This document shows positions 49,758 through 60,191 of a stretch of 64,000 bases of DNA, in pieces. The translations under genes and the position numbers were made by a program. Below the pieces are notes generated by a model. That model was not told the DNA's origin. It saw only the letters and a list, made by a program, of their open reading frames with translations, and made no database searches. Source of the stretch: Geosiphon pyriformis (taxonomy: Eukaryota > Glomeromycota > Glomeromycetes > Archaeosporales > Geosiphonaceae). Within the stretch, counting starts at the first letter, position 1, and each line of letters begins with the position of its first letter. Location: positions 666,534 to 730,533 of the forward strand of contig JAAOMT010000586.1 in assembly GCA_016748015.1 (NCBI GenBank), in the 5' to 3' direction.

Positions 49758-51257
49758 ATTGTTTTTTAGGTCTGGCGTCTTCAGTGGGGATTTGGTGTTG
49801 AACCAAGTTGGTTTTTCCAAATTTGCTATTTCATGAAAATATATTAGAGTATTTTAAAATTAATGCTTTTAATTGTCACTGTTGGTCAGAATTCATTGTT
49901 TTAATGTTTAATTTGGCCAATTCTTCTGGCATAAATTGATAGTATTCCAACAGTTGTTGCCAATTTATTGAAATGAGTTCACAGTAGAGGGCAATTTCTG
50001 GGAAATTTAGAATTTTTTGTGGTGTTAATGCATTTTCTAACTTCATTCCGAGGTATCCAATAATAGTATCTTCCAGAATGTAGACAGGTTTTTTTGTGGT
50101 GTTTGCAATAGGAATTTTTATCTATTGAGCTTTATCAGCTGAAATAAAAAAGTTAGTAAGTCCTATGAGAAACTGTTGGCAAGTTTCTGGGTAAGGCTCA
50201 AATATTAGGTCTTTTTCTTTAATTGTTTTTTTTATTCTTATTTCTGATTTTCCATATGGTAAGAGCATAATGGACTGCTCAGTTTTAATTACTTCGCCTT
50301 TTTCCTCTATTGTTTTAGCAAAATTCACTTAATTCCTTTTTCTGTTAATCCAAAACCAAAAGTTTCTCTCGTTGTTTGTAACAATTCTTTATGATTTTCT
50401 ACTGGCATAAATTTCTCAATTTTTACCAATGGTAGGAAAATTGCTTGTGTAATTTTTTCCTTAGATTCAATAGTATAAGGCTTTTCTGAATTGTTTTATA
50501 GCAAAACTATCAAATTTTTATTGTATTCAAAGTCAATTACTCCTCCTTGAATGCTTATTTTTTTTTTTGCAAGACTTGATCACAACACTATTTGAATCAT
50601 TATTCCTGGTGGAATTTCAACTGCTATTTTTAGGTCAATTTTGGTGATGCTCCTGAGTAGTAATGTTGTGGATTTGTCTTCTGAATAATGTAGATCAAAT
50701 CTGACATCAATTGGATGAGCTCTTTCGAATATTATTCCTAAGTGCCCATTGTTAAAGTATTGGATATTGATCATCTGTTCTAGGTCAGTATAGGCTACAA
50801 ATTTTTCTAACTTGGGATTATCAGGTAAGTCTTGTTGATTTATTGATTGATTTTGAGACTGCTGATTCTTAATTTCCATTTTTTTTTCTAAATCTCTTTT
50901 GTCTTAACACTCTTTACAGCACTGATTTTGGCATAGGATAAGACAGTTTTCGCAGAGGTAAGTGTTGATTTAAGTAAGATATTGTTCTTGTTCTTGTTGA
51001 GTGGGGCATAGTTGTTGGTAGTAGTCTTGGAATTTGTCTACTGGGTCAAACATGTTGTAGCTGGTGACTTCGTTGACTACTTTGGTTGACTCTTTCCAAC
51101 ATTGTATTTTTTTGGCAGTTTTTCCTCTTACTTTGGTCTATGTAGTGTTGTACAATTTGTTCTTGTCATGTGAGTAGTGCTGTAGTCTTTTTAACACTCT
51201 GTTGAATACTGCTTTGAATGGCATTCCTCTTCTTATTCAGTCACAAATAAAGATTAT
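49758..51257 (-). pseudogene. Element C dUTPase and cysteine-rich region
   Basis: 50,580-50,879 is the start of a trimeric-type dUTPase (HPIDVRFDLHY for motif 1). Downstream, in other frames, are a SSLAKK motif, a GGVID segment (motif 3) and TFGFG (motif 5, near 50,350). Just upstream of the dUTPase is a cysteine cluster, LCENCLILCQNQCCKEC (about 50,910-50,960), equivalent to those in A and B. 51,180-51,240 matches the A segment KRGTPFNAAYN as RRGMPFKAVFN. 49,758-50,330 is the linker before RT. Stops and shifts inactivate it. dUTPase hydrolyses dUTP and so limits uracil in cDNA. Confidence 0.75.
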
Positions 51258-51641
51258 TGTTATGGGTAAACTTGGTGGGTATGAGAAATGGTAATGTTTG
51301 GTGCTCTCAATTATTGATGATGTGTCTTCCATGTAATTCTGTTGGCTTAATCTTGATTATCAGTATCTGAAGGTCTATTCCTGGATGTGAATTTTACCCA
51401 TTGAGTTCTTTGGTTATAAGGCACAGAGTTTGTCTTTCGTCGATTACAATGTTTTTCATAAATGTGAACTTTCTTCTCCGAACTAATGAGTGCAGTCATT
51501 AGAGTCTGGTGTTGTCTTTTCACCCTTCTGGTAAGCTAACAAGATAATGTTAATATCCAAAACTTAGGGGGAGCTTCCCTCTTTTACCAAACTATTATGA
51601 AGTTTATTTCCAGACAGTCAATTTTACTATGTTGTCACTCC

Positions 51642-51706
51642 AAAAAAAAATAAGACAGAAAAAAAAAGAAAAAGAAAAAGAAAAGAAAAGAAAAGAGAGA
51701 AAAGAT
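51642..51706. repeat. A/G-rich tract in LTR-beta
   Basis: Sixty-odd bases of A and G only, apart from one T and one C near its start, with AAAAG/AAAAAG units. The equivalent tract in the copies at 3612 and 45,236 is A-rich. Confidence 0.85.
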
Positions 51707-52098
51707 AAATTAGTATCATCAATTGCCATGATCAAGAGCAATTGGTTCAAATTGTTAATAGGTTCAAGGCGGTTATGCTAAAAGCATCTGTTCTAGAATG
51801 GAGGTACGAAACAAGGGTTAATTCACATAAAATTCATGAAGTTTGAGAACATGAATTCGTGATTCTGATTTCTTTTAATAATTGGTTTATTTTAGAAGAT
51901 GAAATAGGGAAGATAATAAAGGATGAAGGGGTATGGATATTTTAATTTCTGGTCTAGAGGTTTGTATCTATTTTTTCTTCTCTGTCTTTTCTCACTTCTA
52001 CAACTACTTGCTTTTATACATTCTTTTGGTTTTACAGGATTGCTTTCAATTGTCTCGCTATTGCTAGCTATTGCTTTGTTGTTTCTGTTATTGTTTCG

Positions 52099-52300
52099 TT
52101 TTTCTATGTTATCACTAGTTATTCTATGTTATAACATGTTATCTGATGTTATTATATGTTATTCTGTGTTATTCTGCATTATAACACATTATCTTATGTT
52201 ATTGCACACTATTCTGTGTTATCCTGTATTATAACACATTATCCAATATTATAATGCATTATCTAACGTTATTGCACATTATTCTGTGTTATGTCACATT
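52099..52300. repeat. 10-bp periodic array in LTR-beta
   Basis: About 20 consecutive units of exactly 10 bases built on TTATnnnnTG or TTATnnnnCA (for example TTATTCTGTG, TTATAACACA, TTATTGCACA). Some higher-order repetition is visible: a block starting ATTCTGTGTT recurs at intervals of 50 and 70 bases. The phase is maintained with no slip for the whole length. Confidence 0.9.
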
Positions 52301-52364
52301 TTGGTCACGTTTCTTTATAACTTTGGATCAGTTTTTCTACTCGGGTAATATTATTCCTTTTTTT

Positions 52365-53216
52365 TTAAAATTGAGCTCCTGCGAAACCATATGTATCTGT
52401 TATCATGGCTTCATTTATGTAATGTTCGATTGTTGTCTCGAGTATTGCCTTTTGTAGGTCTTCAAACTGTTGATTGGTTATTTGTCCTATGCTGTTAACC
52501 ATTATGGTTTTCATAGATCTATTCAGTAGTATGTTTAGACAATGTTGAAAGGCAGCATATAGTCGGTATGCTGTTTTGTAATATAGGGTTAGGTTGTTTT
52601 TCCCTATGAATTTTTCTACTTGTTGTATTGCTTTTTTGTTGAACATTTTCTGGCTGAGGTCTTCATATGGTGTTTTCAAGTCAAGCTGTTCTCCAATTTT
52701 GTAGAACTAATAAGCTGGAGGAAGTCTTTCTTTCTATTCCTGGACATTGTCAAGTGTCCACTCCCCTGTTTCGGGAAGTTCGGTCCCACGAGCTAAAGCT
52801 TCTTTTATTTTTTTGAGCTCGGAAACCAAGTATCTTCTTTTGTAACCTTTTTCTTGTTCTTTGTCTCCTTCTTTTCTACCTCCCGCCTGAAGGCAATTTT
52901 TCCTTCCACATTGCCTTTCAGGTGGTGGGTAGGAGAGGGAATATTTAGTTCTAATTGAACTCTTGTCCTCCTCTCTTCTGCTCTTATCTTTGTACCGTAT
53001 CTCTTTTTTATCAATTGTTATTTCTATTTGAGATGTCGATTTTTGAATTGTTTCAAATAATTGTTTAGATAATTTTAAAATTTGATCTGAAAGATTCATG
53101 TTGAAATTTCTATCGTTTCTTGCTGCTTTTTGGATGCTATATATATTTGAATTCTTCAATTTAATTTGCTGCCCGTTGTCTACGTTTTGATGACAATAAT
53201 TGGTTCCAGATCTCAT
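52365..53216 (-). pseudogene. ORF3 after integrase in element B
   Basis: A frame different from integrase starts with an ATG at 53,216 and continues in one register through 52,734 and 52,365 with two in-frame stops, giving about 284 codons. It is lysine/glutamate-rich (SRREEDKSS, GRKEGDKEQEKGYKRRY, SELKKIKEALARG), then helical (KAIQQVEKFIGKNN, LYAAFQHCLNILLNRS). It has no signal peptide or membrane segment. It sits where env lies in retroviruses. The C-terminal half is also found in C (46,800-47,095) and as DNA in remnant E, so it is a conserved family gene of unknown function. Confidence 0.6.
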
Positions 53217-53228
53217 GATATATCTTTT

Positions 53229-54480
53229 GGTCTGATTAATGAAATTTGTGTTCCTAGTTGAGATACTAATGACGATGATTCCTGTTTTACATGATAAATT
53301 TTTAACCGATTTCTATGCACTACTTTCTTTAAAATCCTGTCTTTCAATCATAATTTGTAAGCTCCATTTCCTAATGCTTCGTGTATGTGGAATGAACCAT
53401 TCCACTTTGGGTCAAACTTTCTACTTCACTGTTTCTTAATTTTTATACAATGTAATAGTACTTGGTCTCCAATCTTGAATTCCATTGGTTGTTCTGATAG
53501 GTGTTTATCATGTCTTTCTTTTTGTTGTTCTTGAGCATGACTAATATTGCCAGCTACTGTTCTTTGATTGTTTTTCAACGTTTCTATTAGCTGGTACATT
53601 CTTTGGTGTAAGGTAGCCTCAAAATTCTCTTCATTGATTGTTTCTGTTGGATATGATGGTATCACTTGTTCAATCAGTAATGTAGCTTTTCTTCCATAGA
53701 TTAGTTCAAACGATATGAACTGAGTTGTATTTTGTTTCAATGTTCGGTATGTAAAGAGTACAGAAGGTATGAATAAATCCCATTCTTGTCTGTTTTCATG
53801 ACTTATTTTTGCTAGTGCTTCGCACAGTGTTCTGTTAAATTGTTCTACCAGTCTGTTCATTTGTGTGTGGTATGGTGATGATAAGGGTCTCTTTATTCCA
53901 AACCATTGGCTTAGTTCAGTCAGCATATTATTAATAAAGTGTGTTTCCTGATCAGATAATAATTCTTTCAGACATCCATGTCGGCAAATTAGGTCTTGAT
54001 GCACAAATTCAGTGACTGTTTTGGCATTGGCCATTTGGATTGCTCTGGCTTCTGGCCATTTTGTAAGATAGTTTATGACTACAGCAATATAGCGATTTCC
54101 TTGAGATGTAATTAAAAGAGGTCCAACCAAATCAATCCCGATTCTATCAAATGGATTTCCAACTGGAATGGGTCAAAGTGGTTCTGTTGATCTTGTTCCT
54201 CCTCTTCGCTGGCATACATCACAATTGAGCATGTATTCGAAAATGTCTTTGTGCATCATTGGCCAATAGTATAAGTTTAGTGTTTTTTCGAGAGTAGCGT
54301 CTTTGTTAAAGTGTCCTGCAGTCAGATCTGAGTGCATGCTATATAGTATAGTTTCTCTTTCACTGTCTGTGATTAGTCATTATGGGTTGGGGTGGTTTCA
54401 GTATTCTCATCAATATAGTTGGTTGTCTTGAATAAAGTAATTTCGGGCTTGTTTTCATATGGTACTCTGTTCCTGTTGAG
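53229..54480 (-). pseudogene. Element B integrase (broken)
   Basis: 54,210-54,340 encodes the HHCC zinc-binding domain (AGHFNKD, YYWPMMHKDI, NCDVCQ). A TGA near 54,170 then interrupts the link to the catalytic core, 53,426-54,130. Catalytic residues are visible: D in GIDLVGPL, D in LLSDQETHF, E in RLVEQFNRTL. After another stop, 53,270-53,420 carries a GPY/F-like module (KFDPKWNGSFHIHE.. NGAYKL). The enzyme would insert cDNA into the host genome. Stops make it inactive. Confidence 0.85.
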
Positions 54481-54557
54481 ATAATATCTTTTTAAAACAT
54501 AGTGTTGATAGGTACTAATGTAGTTGTTGATAAGTGAGTATGTCCATGAGTCTGGGA

Positions 54558-55790
54558 TTAGGTTTGTGGCATTCTCGACAAACTGTCAGCATTGGTATTC
54601 TTGGATTCTTCCTTGTAATGGACTTTGAGTGGGAATTGTTGCAGATAAGTACTCCATCTCACATATTTTCCTTTTAGTTGTGGATTGTTGAGTAACCAAA
54701 TAAGTTCTTTGTGGTTGGTATATAGGTCAAATGGTTGACTGAGGTAATGTTTCCAAGTCTGTATGGCCCAATAAATGGTGAGACATTCCAGATCTGTTGT
54801 GCTGTAATTCTTTTCTGCTGGGCTAGTGCTGTGACTAGCGTAGGCAACTGGGTGTTCTCTATTGTCCAGTCCTATCTGTAATAAGACTGCTTCTAGAGCA
54901 TTTTTTGAGGCATTCATAGTGACAATGAACTATTTAGTAAAATCTGGGTAAATCAAGATTGGGGATGTGATCAATCGCTGCTTGAGATAGTCAAATGCTC
55001 TCTGTTGATTTTTCTTTTACAAGTACAGTATGTATTTGGACAACAATTGATGGAGTGGTTTTGTGATGTTCGAGAAATCTTTGACAAATTGACGATAATA
55101 TCTTGCTAATTCTAGAAATCCTTGTAATTCTCTGAGGTTGATTGGGACTGGAAAATTCTTGACTTTTTGTACTTTATCTGGATCGGGTTTAACTCCATTC
55201 TTGCTGATTACATGTCCTAGAAATTTTAACTCGGTTTTTCCAAAGAAGCACTTCTCAAGATTGAGTTTCAATCTGGCACTATGAAGACATTCGAAGACTT
55301 GTTGCAAATGGAGCAGATGGTCTTCGAATATTTCAAAGAACACGTTTGTGTCATCTAGGTAGACTACTACTGATTTCTAAAGGATTCCTTTGTATACTAC
55401 ATCCATTAGGCGTTAAAACATGGCAGGAGTATTACAAAGTCCAAAAGGCATTACATTAAACTCGAAGTTTCCGTCTCAAGTGGTAAACGCTGTTTTTCCT
55501 TTGTCTTTGGGGTCCATTTCAACTTGCCAGTAACCACTTGCTAAATCTAATGATGAGAACTATTTTTTTTTCCCTAGATTGTCCAGAATTTTCTGGATGA
55601 AGAGAGTGGGATAACTATCTCCTCGTGTGACACTATTTAGTTTTCAATAATCTATGCAGAATCGCACTTTTCCATTTTTCTTGGTGACTAAGACTACTGG
55701 TGAAGACCAAGAGCTTAACAATTTTTTGATTAGGCCATTATCAAGCATCCATTGCACTTCTTGCTTAATTAGGTTATTGCCAGATAGGAA
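54558..55790 (-). pseudogene. Element B reverse transcriptase and RNase H (broken)
   Basis: 54,558-54,917 is RNase H; the expected DASK at its start reads NASK, a D-to-N change at a catalytic position. YASHSTSPAEKNYSTTDLE and ADSLSRMPQ complete it. 55,017-55,343 is the RT thumb/connection (KCFFGKTELKFLGHVISKNG). Upstream to 55,790 the palm follows in broken frames, with YLDDTN kept near 55,350. Domain order and sequence match element C. Confidence 0.8.
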
Positions 55791-55954
55791 TACGTGGTAA
55801 GCTCATTGTTTAATTGGTCGAGTGTCTCCTGTATCAATCTGATGCTTCACAATATCAGTGCGTCCAAACTCATTTTCACTGGCAAAGACATCGGCATACT
55901 GATTCAGAAGGATTTTGAGTTACATTTGTTGCAGGGTACTTAAATTTCCTAAAT

Positions 55955-57650
55955 TCAATTTATTGATCTCTTCTGGTATGAACAAGTAACTTTCTTTTGG
56001 CAAATTTCATACTTGTGAGATAATGTCACAGAATAAGAATAATTGTGCGAAATCTGGAATGGACTGGGGTTTTTTAGAATTCTGACTATCTGTGGATATG
56101 AAACTGACAAGGGTCCCTTTGGGAATTTCAATGACATCTTCTGTTAGATTGTGGATGGGAATTTTAAAGTGTTTATGGGTTTTGGCCAGTAGGTATAGAT
56201 TAGCAACATTGGCTAGGGAACAGATTTTGGGACTGGCTTCGAATAATAGGGCTTGATCTTGGATCTTTCGATTCACTTTGAGGATGTATTGTCGGTATAG
56301 GGAAATGGAGATGACAGTATCAGTGTGGATAAATTCTACCTGGTCACTGTCTTCCTTCATGAAATTAACTGGTACGTTTCCTTTTCTACTTGATCCAAAC
56401 CCGTTGATTCCTTGGGCAGTGAGGCCTAACTCTTTTTGAGTTGTTATCAGGGTTAATTGGGGTATTTTGACTAGGAGTAGAAAGATAGCTTGGGCAATCT
56501 TTTCTTATGATTCTATTTTGTAGGATCTGTCCGAATTGTTCTGTAGCATTATGATGATGTTTCCAGTGTAACTGGCATTGATGATTTCTTCTTTTATGTC
56601 GATTTTTTTCTTAGCTAGACTAGATTGAGAAGCAACTTGTACCATTGTACTAACAGGAATTTCTAATGCTATCTTAAGATCTATTTTTATGAGAAAATGT
56701 GGGGCTATAATGATGGGTGATTGTCCAGGATATCATAGGTCGAAACCAGCATCAGTGTCATGTGCTTTTTCAGAGCAGATTCTTTTCTCATTGTCACTGT
56801 ACTATTTTAGCTCTAGTTCTTTGGAGAGGTCGGGATACGCGAGATACTGTTCTGTTTTGGTATCTTCAGTTGGATCTTGAAATGACATGTCCTTAGTGAT
56901 TAATACCTCTTCTTTGGGTTCAGGTAGTTTGGTGATTGGAAACAGTATTCTTGGAGGTGGATTGAACATGAGATCACATTCATCACAGTACTGGAAGTGA
57001 CAGAGGATCAAACAGTGATTGCATAGTTTAGTATTCAAATTGGCCAATCTTTGCTCCTGTTCCTCACGAGTTGGGGCCAATTCCTGATATCAGTTCTGAA
57101 ATGCAGCTGGGTCATCTGTGAAGAAATCATCCTTGGAGTAGTCGGATCCAATATATTTGGGCATCCAAGGATTGTCTTTAATTTCTCATATTTTTTTGGG
57201 TGTGGTGCCTTCGGCCTTGGCACTTGTCATTCTCCAGATTTTGTGGTCATTGTGTAGATAACCATTTAGCCTGTTGAGTGCTCGTTTCCAAGCATCCTCA
57301 ATGGGGGTTCTCTTTTGTACCCAATTGTTGATTAATATGGTGTATTAACAAGCCTTGTCACATGTTCCTCCCCTGCCAGGCACATCATTCCAGAGTCCTT
57401 CATCTGACAGGATTTCACCACATGAAAGGCATGGTGTGTAGTCCCACTTGCCTTGTCATTTTGGTTGTCCAAATTTTTCCAGTAAACAAGGCCTGCAATA
57501 GTATTTGGTGGCGGTGGGCTATTCTTCGTTGTCCCCGATACATGCACTCATAGTGGATAGTTTTTTCCCACAATCAACACATATTAGTCTTGGGGGTTGG
57601 TAAAATAAGTTTCTTTGGTTCAAGGTTATGTATCCTAGTGATGATGATTG
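55955..57650 (-). pseudogene. Element B cysteine-rich region, dUTPase and linker
   Basis: On the minus strand from 57,650: a cysteine region with repeated CxxC pairs (CVDCGKKLST, TPCLSCGEIL), then a second cluster (57,000-57,080: LCNHCLILCHFQYCDECDL) just before an acidic spacer. dUTPase follows at 56,790-56,380: motif 1 AHDTDAGFDL, a QSSLAKK motif 2, a motif 3 degraded to EEIINASYTGN, motif 5 GINGFGSS. 55,955-56,360 is a beta-rich linker (IPIHNLTEDVIEIPKGTLVSF) of the kind that precedes RT in gypsy polyproteins. Stops interrupt several segments. Confidence 0.75.
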
Positions 57651-57862
57651 GGGTTCTTCTTCAGCTCTGCCTTTTCCTTTTTTTTTCAGGTTGGTGGTGG
57701 AGGTAGTTCAGTTCAATAATCATCCATCTATGAAACCTGATAGGTCTTGATGGTTGGTGGCATTGATGTGTCTTCGAATTCAATAAGGGGTTCCTTAGTA
57801 CGTTGGTTTTTAAAGTGTCCACACGTAGCTGGAACTCGGGCATGCTGTCCGTTGAACGTGAG

Positions 57863-59166
57863 TTAAAGTTCTTGAGTATTCCAGACAAGAGTAGTGTTGG
57901 CTTTTGACAACCAATCATTTTCTACTAGAGCTTGATATTGAGTAGCTTTCATAATGAGTACTTTGGTAGGGATTTGGATTCCATTAATCTCGAAAGGGAA
58001 GTTGTCAATTTCTCCTATTGGGGTTTTTGTGTTCTCATCTGCTGTAAGGATCCAGGCGGTAGCAGCATGGTCTACTCGGCAACCTAATTGGTCCATGAGC
58101 TGCTTCATGATTATGCTACCAGCTGATCCGCTATCTAGGATTAATTTAATATCTATTCCTTCGACTCTAGCATCAGTGTATAGGGCCATTATTGGTTTAT
58201 CCTGATTGATGGCTGCTCCACTAAAAAGGCTATGTGTGTTCAAATTATCAATGTCAAAAGGAAATATAGTGGCTAAGGTGGTGTTTTCAGTAATAGTGGC
58301 TGGTGAAATATTGCTTTTGTTTGCTTGAAAGGTTGGGAGATTCATTCTATATCCCCCCTTTCCACAGGTGTAGATTTATCAAAACCCTGGTCTTCTATAA
58401 GACCGAGATAGGAAGCTTGATTCGGGTATCCAGTTGGTGTTGGTCGAGATTGGGCAGGACTGCGAGGGATTGGTCGAGATAGTCCACTGTTGGTTTGTAC
58501 CTGATTGTTGTTGGAATTCTTCCATCCCTAATTATAGTCTATAGCTTAAGGTCTGGATAGACTGTAAGGGGAAGTTTGATAGTGAGGGATTGCTTGTGTC
58601 ATTGGTGGTGGTTGATAATAATTCTGGGACGGTGGTTGAGTGTACAGGACTTGTTGTGTATATAGGGGCAGTTGATTCTGAGATATGGAATATTGGGGTA
58701 CTATGTTTTACTGATATCTGGATTGCTGGTATGGGTTTCCTTGATTTTGGTCCATGATCTTTTTTTTGCAGTCATGAGCAATGTGTCCAGGTTTTTGGCA
58801 GTAGTAGTAGTTGCGGAGATCGGATCTCCAAGGTTGTGGCTGTTGCTAATGGTTCTATTGCTGTGGGTATCTACTGTTGTTGTTATTTTCTTTCCATTGG
58901 GGTGGTTGGTAAGTTCCTGTAGTTCCAGCTAAGAATCTTTCAATTTTCTGAGTTAGTTTCTCACTCAATTGGGTTATCTCTGTGTCGATGTCAGAGGTTC
59001 CGTTAATGGCTAAATTAATGGCTTGGGTATGGTTCGCTTTTTGTTCTGCAGACTCAAAATCGCGAGCAAAAGTGACGGCGTCTTGTAAACTGGTCAGATG
59101 GTAGGGTCTTATGGATCTTAGAATACTACTCTGCAATTTTTTAATGAATTGATTAAGAACTTGCGC
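57863..59166 (-). pseudogene. Element B gag C-terminus and protease
   Basis: 57,863-58,345 is a retropepsin with an intact active site (LILDSGSAGSII) and the family segment TPIGEIDNFPFEINGIQIPTK split by ordinary substitutions. 58,740-58,800 holds the gag zinc knuckle in which the first cysteine is tyrosine (NYYYCQKPGHIAHDC). 58,855-59,136 is the gag C-terminal domain (RSIRPYHLTSLQDAVTFARD, Q/N-rich end). The reading continues in frame (AQVLNQFIKKLQS) right up to 59,166, where the LTR of element A begins. Confidence 0.8.
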
Positions 59167-59384
59167 TGTTACTAGACAAAATTAGAAATATTATTTAGCA
59201 TGAAATTATCTTATAATTCCTATCATTAATTAGCATATATTATCGTTTCAAGTGATCACTTATTACATTAGCAAAAATGTCCGAAATTATCATTTAATTA
59301 ATAACCCAAATTGTACACAAAACAAATATAACCTAATTGCGATGATCAATCATGCAATACCCCGAACTATGTAACATTCAGAAG

Positions 59385-59494
59385 TTCGCCGAAATTTGTA
59401 GAAATTCGCCGAAATAATTGATAGTTCACCAAAAAATCTAATAGTTCATAGAAATAACTTATAGTTCGCCAAAATGTATCTTTAGTTCAGCGAA
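59385..59494 (+). promoter_or_regulatory. Array of six palindromic motifs at 20-bp spacing
   Basis: Copies start at 59,385, 59,405, 59,425, 59,445, 59,465 and 59,486: TTCGCCGAA, TTCGCCGAA, TTCACCAAA, TTCATAGAA, TTCGCCAAA, TTCAGCGAA. The consensus TTCGCCGAA is an inverted repeat around one base, like a dimeric transcription-factor site. It ends 53 bases before the TATA box. This looks like an LTR enhancer; the binding factor is unknown. Confidence 0.75.
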
Positions 59495-59546
59495 ATTGTA
59501 GAAAATAGCAAAGTTCAAGTTCATAGAATAGTGTTACAACAAGTTG

Positions 59547-59554
59547 TATAAAAG
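59547..59554 (+). promoter_or_regulatory. TATA box of LTR-alpha
   Basis: TATAAAAG, followed by AAGAGCTTCTC. The same TATAAAA-AGC arrangement survives in the decayed copies near 25,885 and 29,745, at the same distance from the periodic array. It is the probable core promoter for element A transcription. Confidence 0.65.
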
Positions 59555-60151
59555 AAGAGCTTCTCTTTTCGAGAAAATGTATCTTACTTCAGATTTATCA
59601 CTTAGAACCATTCCTATACACACAAAAAGAAATAAATATCAAATAATTTGAAAAACCAAATTCTTTAAATTATTGCACTTGGAAAATTCTCAAAACCCAA
59701 CTAATGTTTTGAAATTGATTAGCTACCAATTTCAATAAACTGTTAGTAACTTCAGGCCTGGATCGAAAACAATTTTCTTGATAAAATCCTATTTCTTTTA
59801 CATTTCTTTTATTTTTCTTTTCTTTTCTTATTACAATCATTAAGGTAGCCTACAGACAAGATTCCTGTAAAAAAGTTGACTTTCACAGCAAAATAACTAC
59901 ACATTTTTAGTGAGCTTCCAGACAAGCAATTCTTGGGAAAGAGTTGACGTTTACTACAACATAACTACATAAAGCAACTGGCACAGAATTGGCCATTCCA
60001 CTCATAAGCCCAGCAAGTTCAAATTATAGGAGATAATTTGAAGTTAAAAATTCAGTTACTGGAGGTTCAACCACATCCAGAAAACGTGAATTCACAGCAA
60101 ATAAGTATCAACAACATTTAAGAAAAGAGACCAAAAACCTCTGGTAACATT

Positions 60152-60168
60152 TGGTACTCTCCCACAGA
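60152..60168 (+). other. Primer binding site of element A
   Basis: TGGTACTCTCCCACAG begins two bases after the LTR end. TGG pairs with a tRNA CCA 3' end, as in most LTR retrotransposons. The primer tRNA is not identified. Confidence 0.7.
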
Positions 60169-60191
60169 AATAACACAGCAACTAATTCAAA

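Larger units (their letters stand above)
46796..51257 (-). mobile_element. Ty3/gypsy element C (internal region, interrupted)
   Basis: Minus-strand gypsy body between its 3' LTR (45,236-46,795) and the LTR of element B (51,258). In transcription order: cysteine-rich region (51,257-50,885), dUTPase (50,880-50,335), linker, RT (to 47,569), RNase H (to about 47,110), then directly the tail of ORF3. Integrase is deleted. A 1.4-kb solo LTR (48,357-49,753) splits pol. Protease, gag and the 5' LTR are absent; if element B inserted here they should lie beyond the right edge of the window. Confidence 0.75.
51258..52350 (-). repeat. LTR-beta copy 3, 3' LTR of element B
   Basis: Left end TGTTATGGG (51,258), right end GGTAATA (52,350; GTAACA with one C-to-T change). 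A polypurine tract follows outside on the minus strand (T8-CC at 52,354-52,366 read on plus). It aligns with 45,236-45,940 and 3612-4200. It contains an AG-rich tract at 51,642-51,706 and a 10-bp periodic array at 52,099-52,300. Confidence 0.7.
52351..59166 (-). mobile_element. Ty3/gypsy element B
   Basis: Most complete gypsy body in the window, on the minus strand. From 5' to 3': gag C-terminal part (cut at 59,166 by element A), CCHC knuckle (about 58,740-58,800), retropepsin (57,863-58,345), cysteine-rich region (about 56,800-57,650), dUTPase (about 56,380-56,790), linker, RT, RNase H, integrase and ORF3, then the 3' LTR. Domain order RT-RNase H-integrase places it in Ty3/gypsy. No chromodomain is seen after integrase. 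Many stops are one transition from a sense codon. Its 5' end should reappear after element A, beyond this window. Confidence 0.85.
59167..60149 (+). repeat. LTR-alpha, 5' LTR of element A (intact)
   Basis: Ends TGTTACTAG and CTGGTAACA, with a perfect terminal 6-base inverted repeat. It is the reference copy for decayed relatives at 25,517, 29,389, 36,492 (inverted) and 42,600 (fragment). It contains a 20-bp periodic palindrome array, a TATA box, and a T-rich region with two TGTAAAAAAGTTGACTTT-like / AAAGAGTTGACGTTTAC blocks near 59,870 and 59,940. It is flanked on the right by a tRNA-type primer site. Confidence 0.9.

Noticed and set aside
51923-52234. 103-codon plus-strand frame with apparent membrane segments
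   Set aside because: It is in LTR-beta on the strand opposite to element B, and its second half is just the translated 10-bp array.
52099-52300. CRISPR-like array
   Set aside because: The units are 10 bases and contiguous with no spacers, and lie inside an LTR of a eukaryotic element.
52365-53216. Retroviral-type envelope gene
   Set aside because: The position fits, but there is no signal peptide, transmembrane segment or cleavage motif; the product is charged and helical.
58672-58932. 86-codon plus-strand frame rich in V and L
   Set aside because: Antisense of the Q/N-rich end of gag in element B, which explains the hydrophobic bias.
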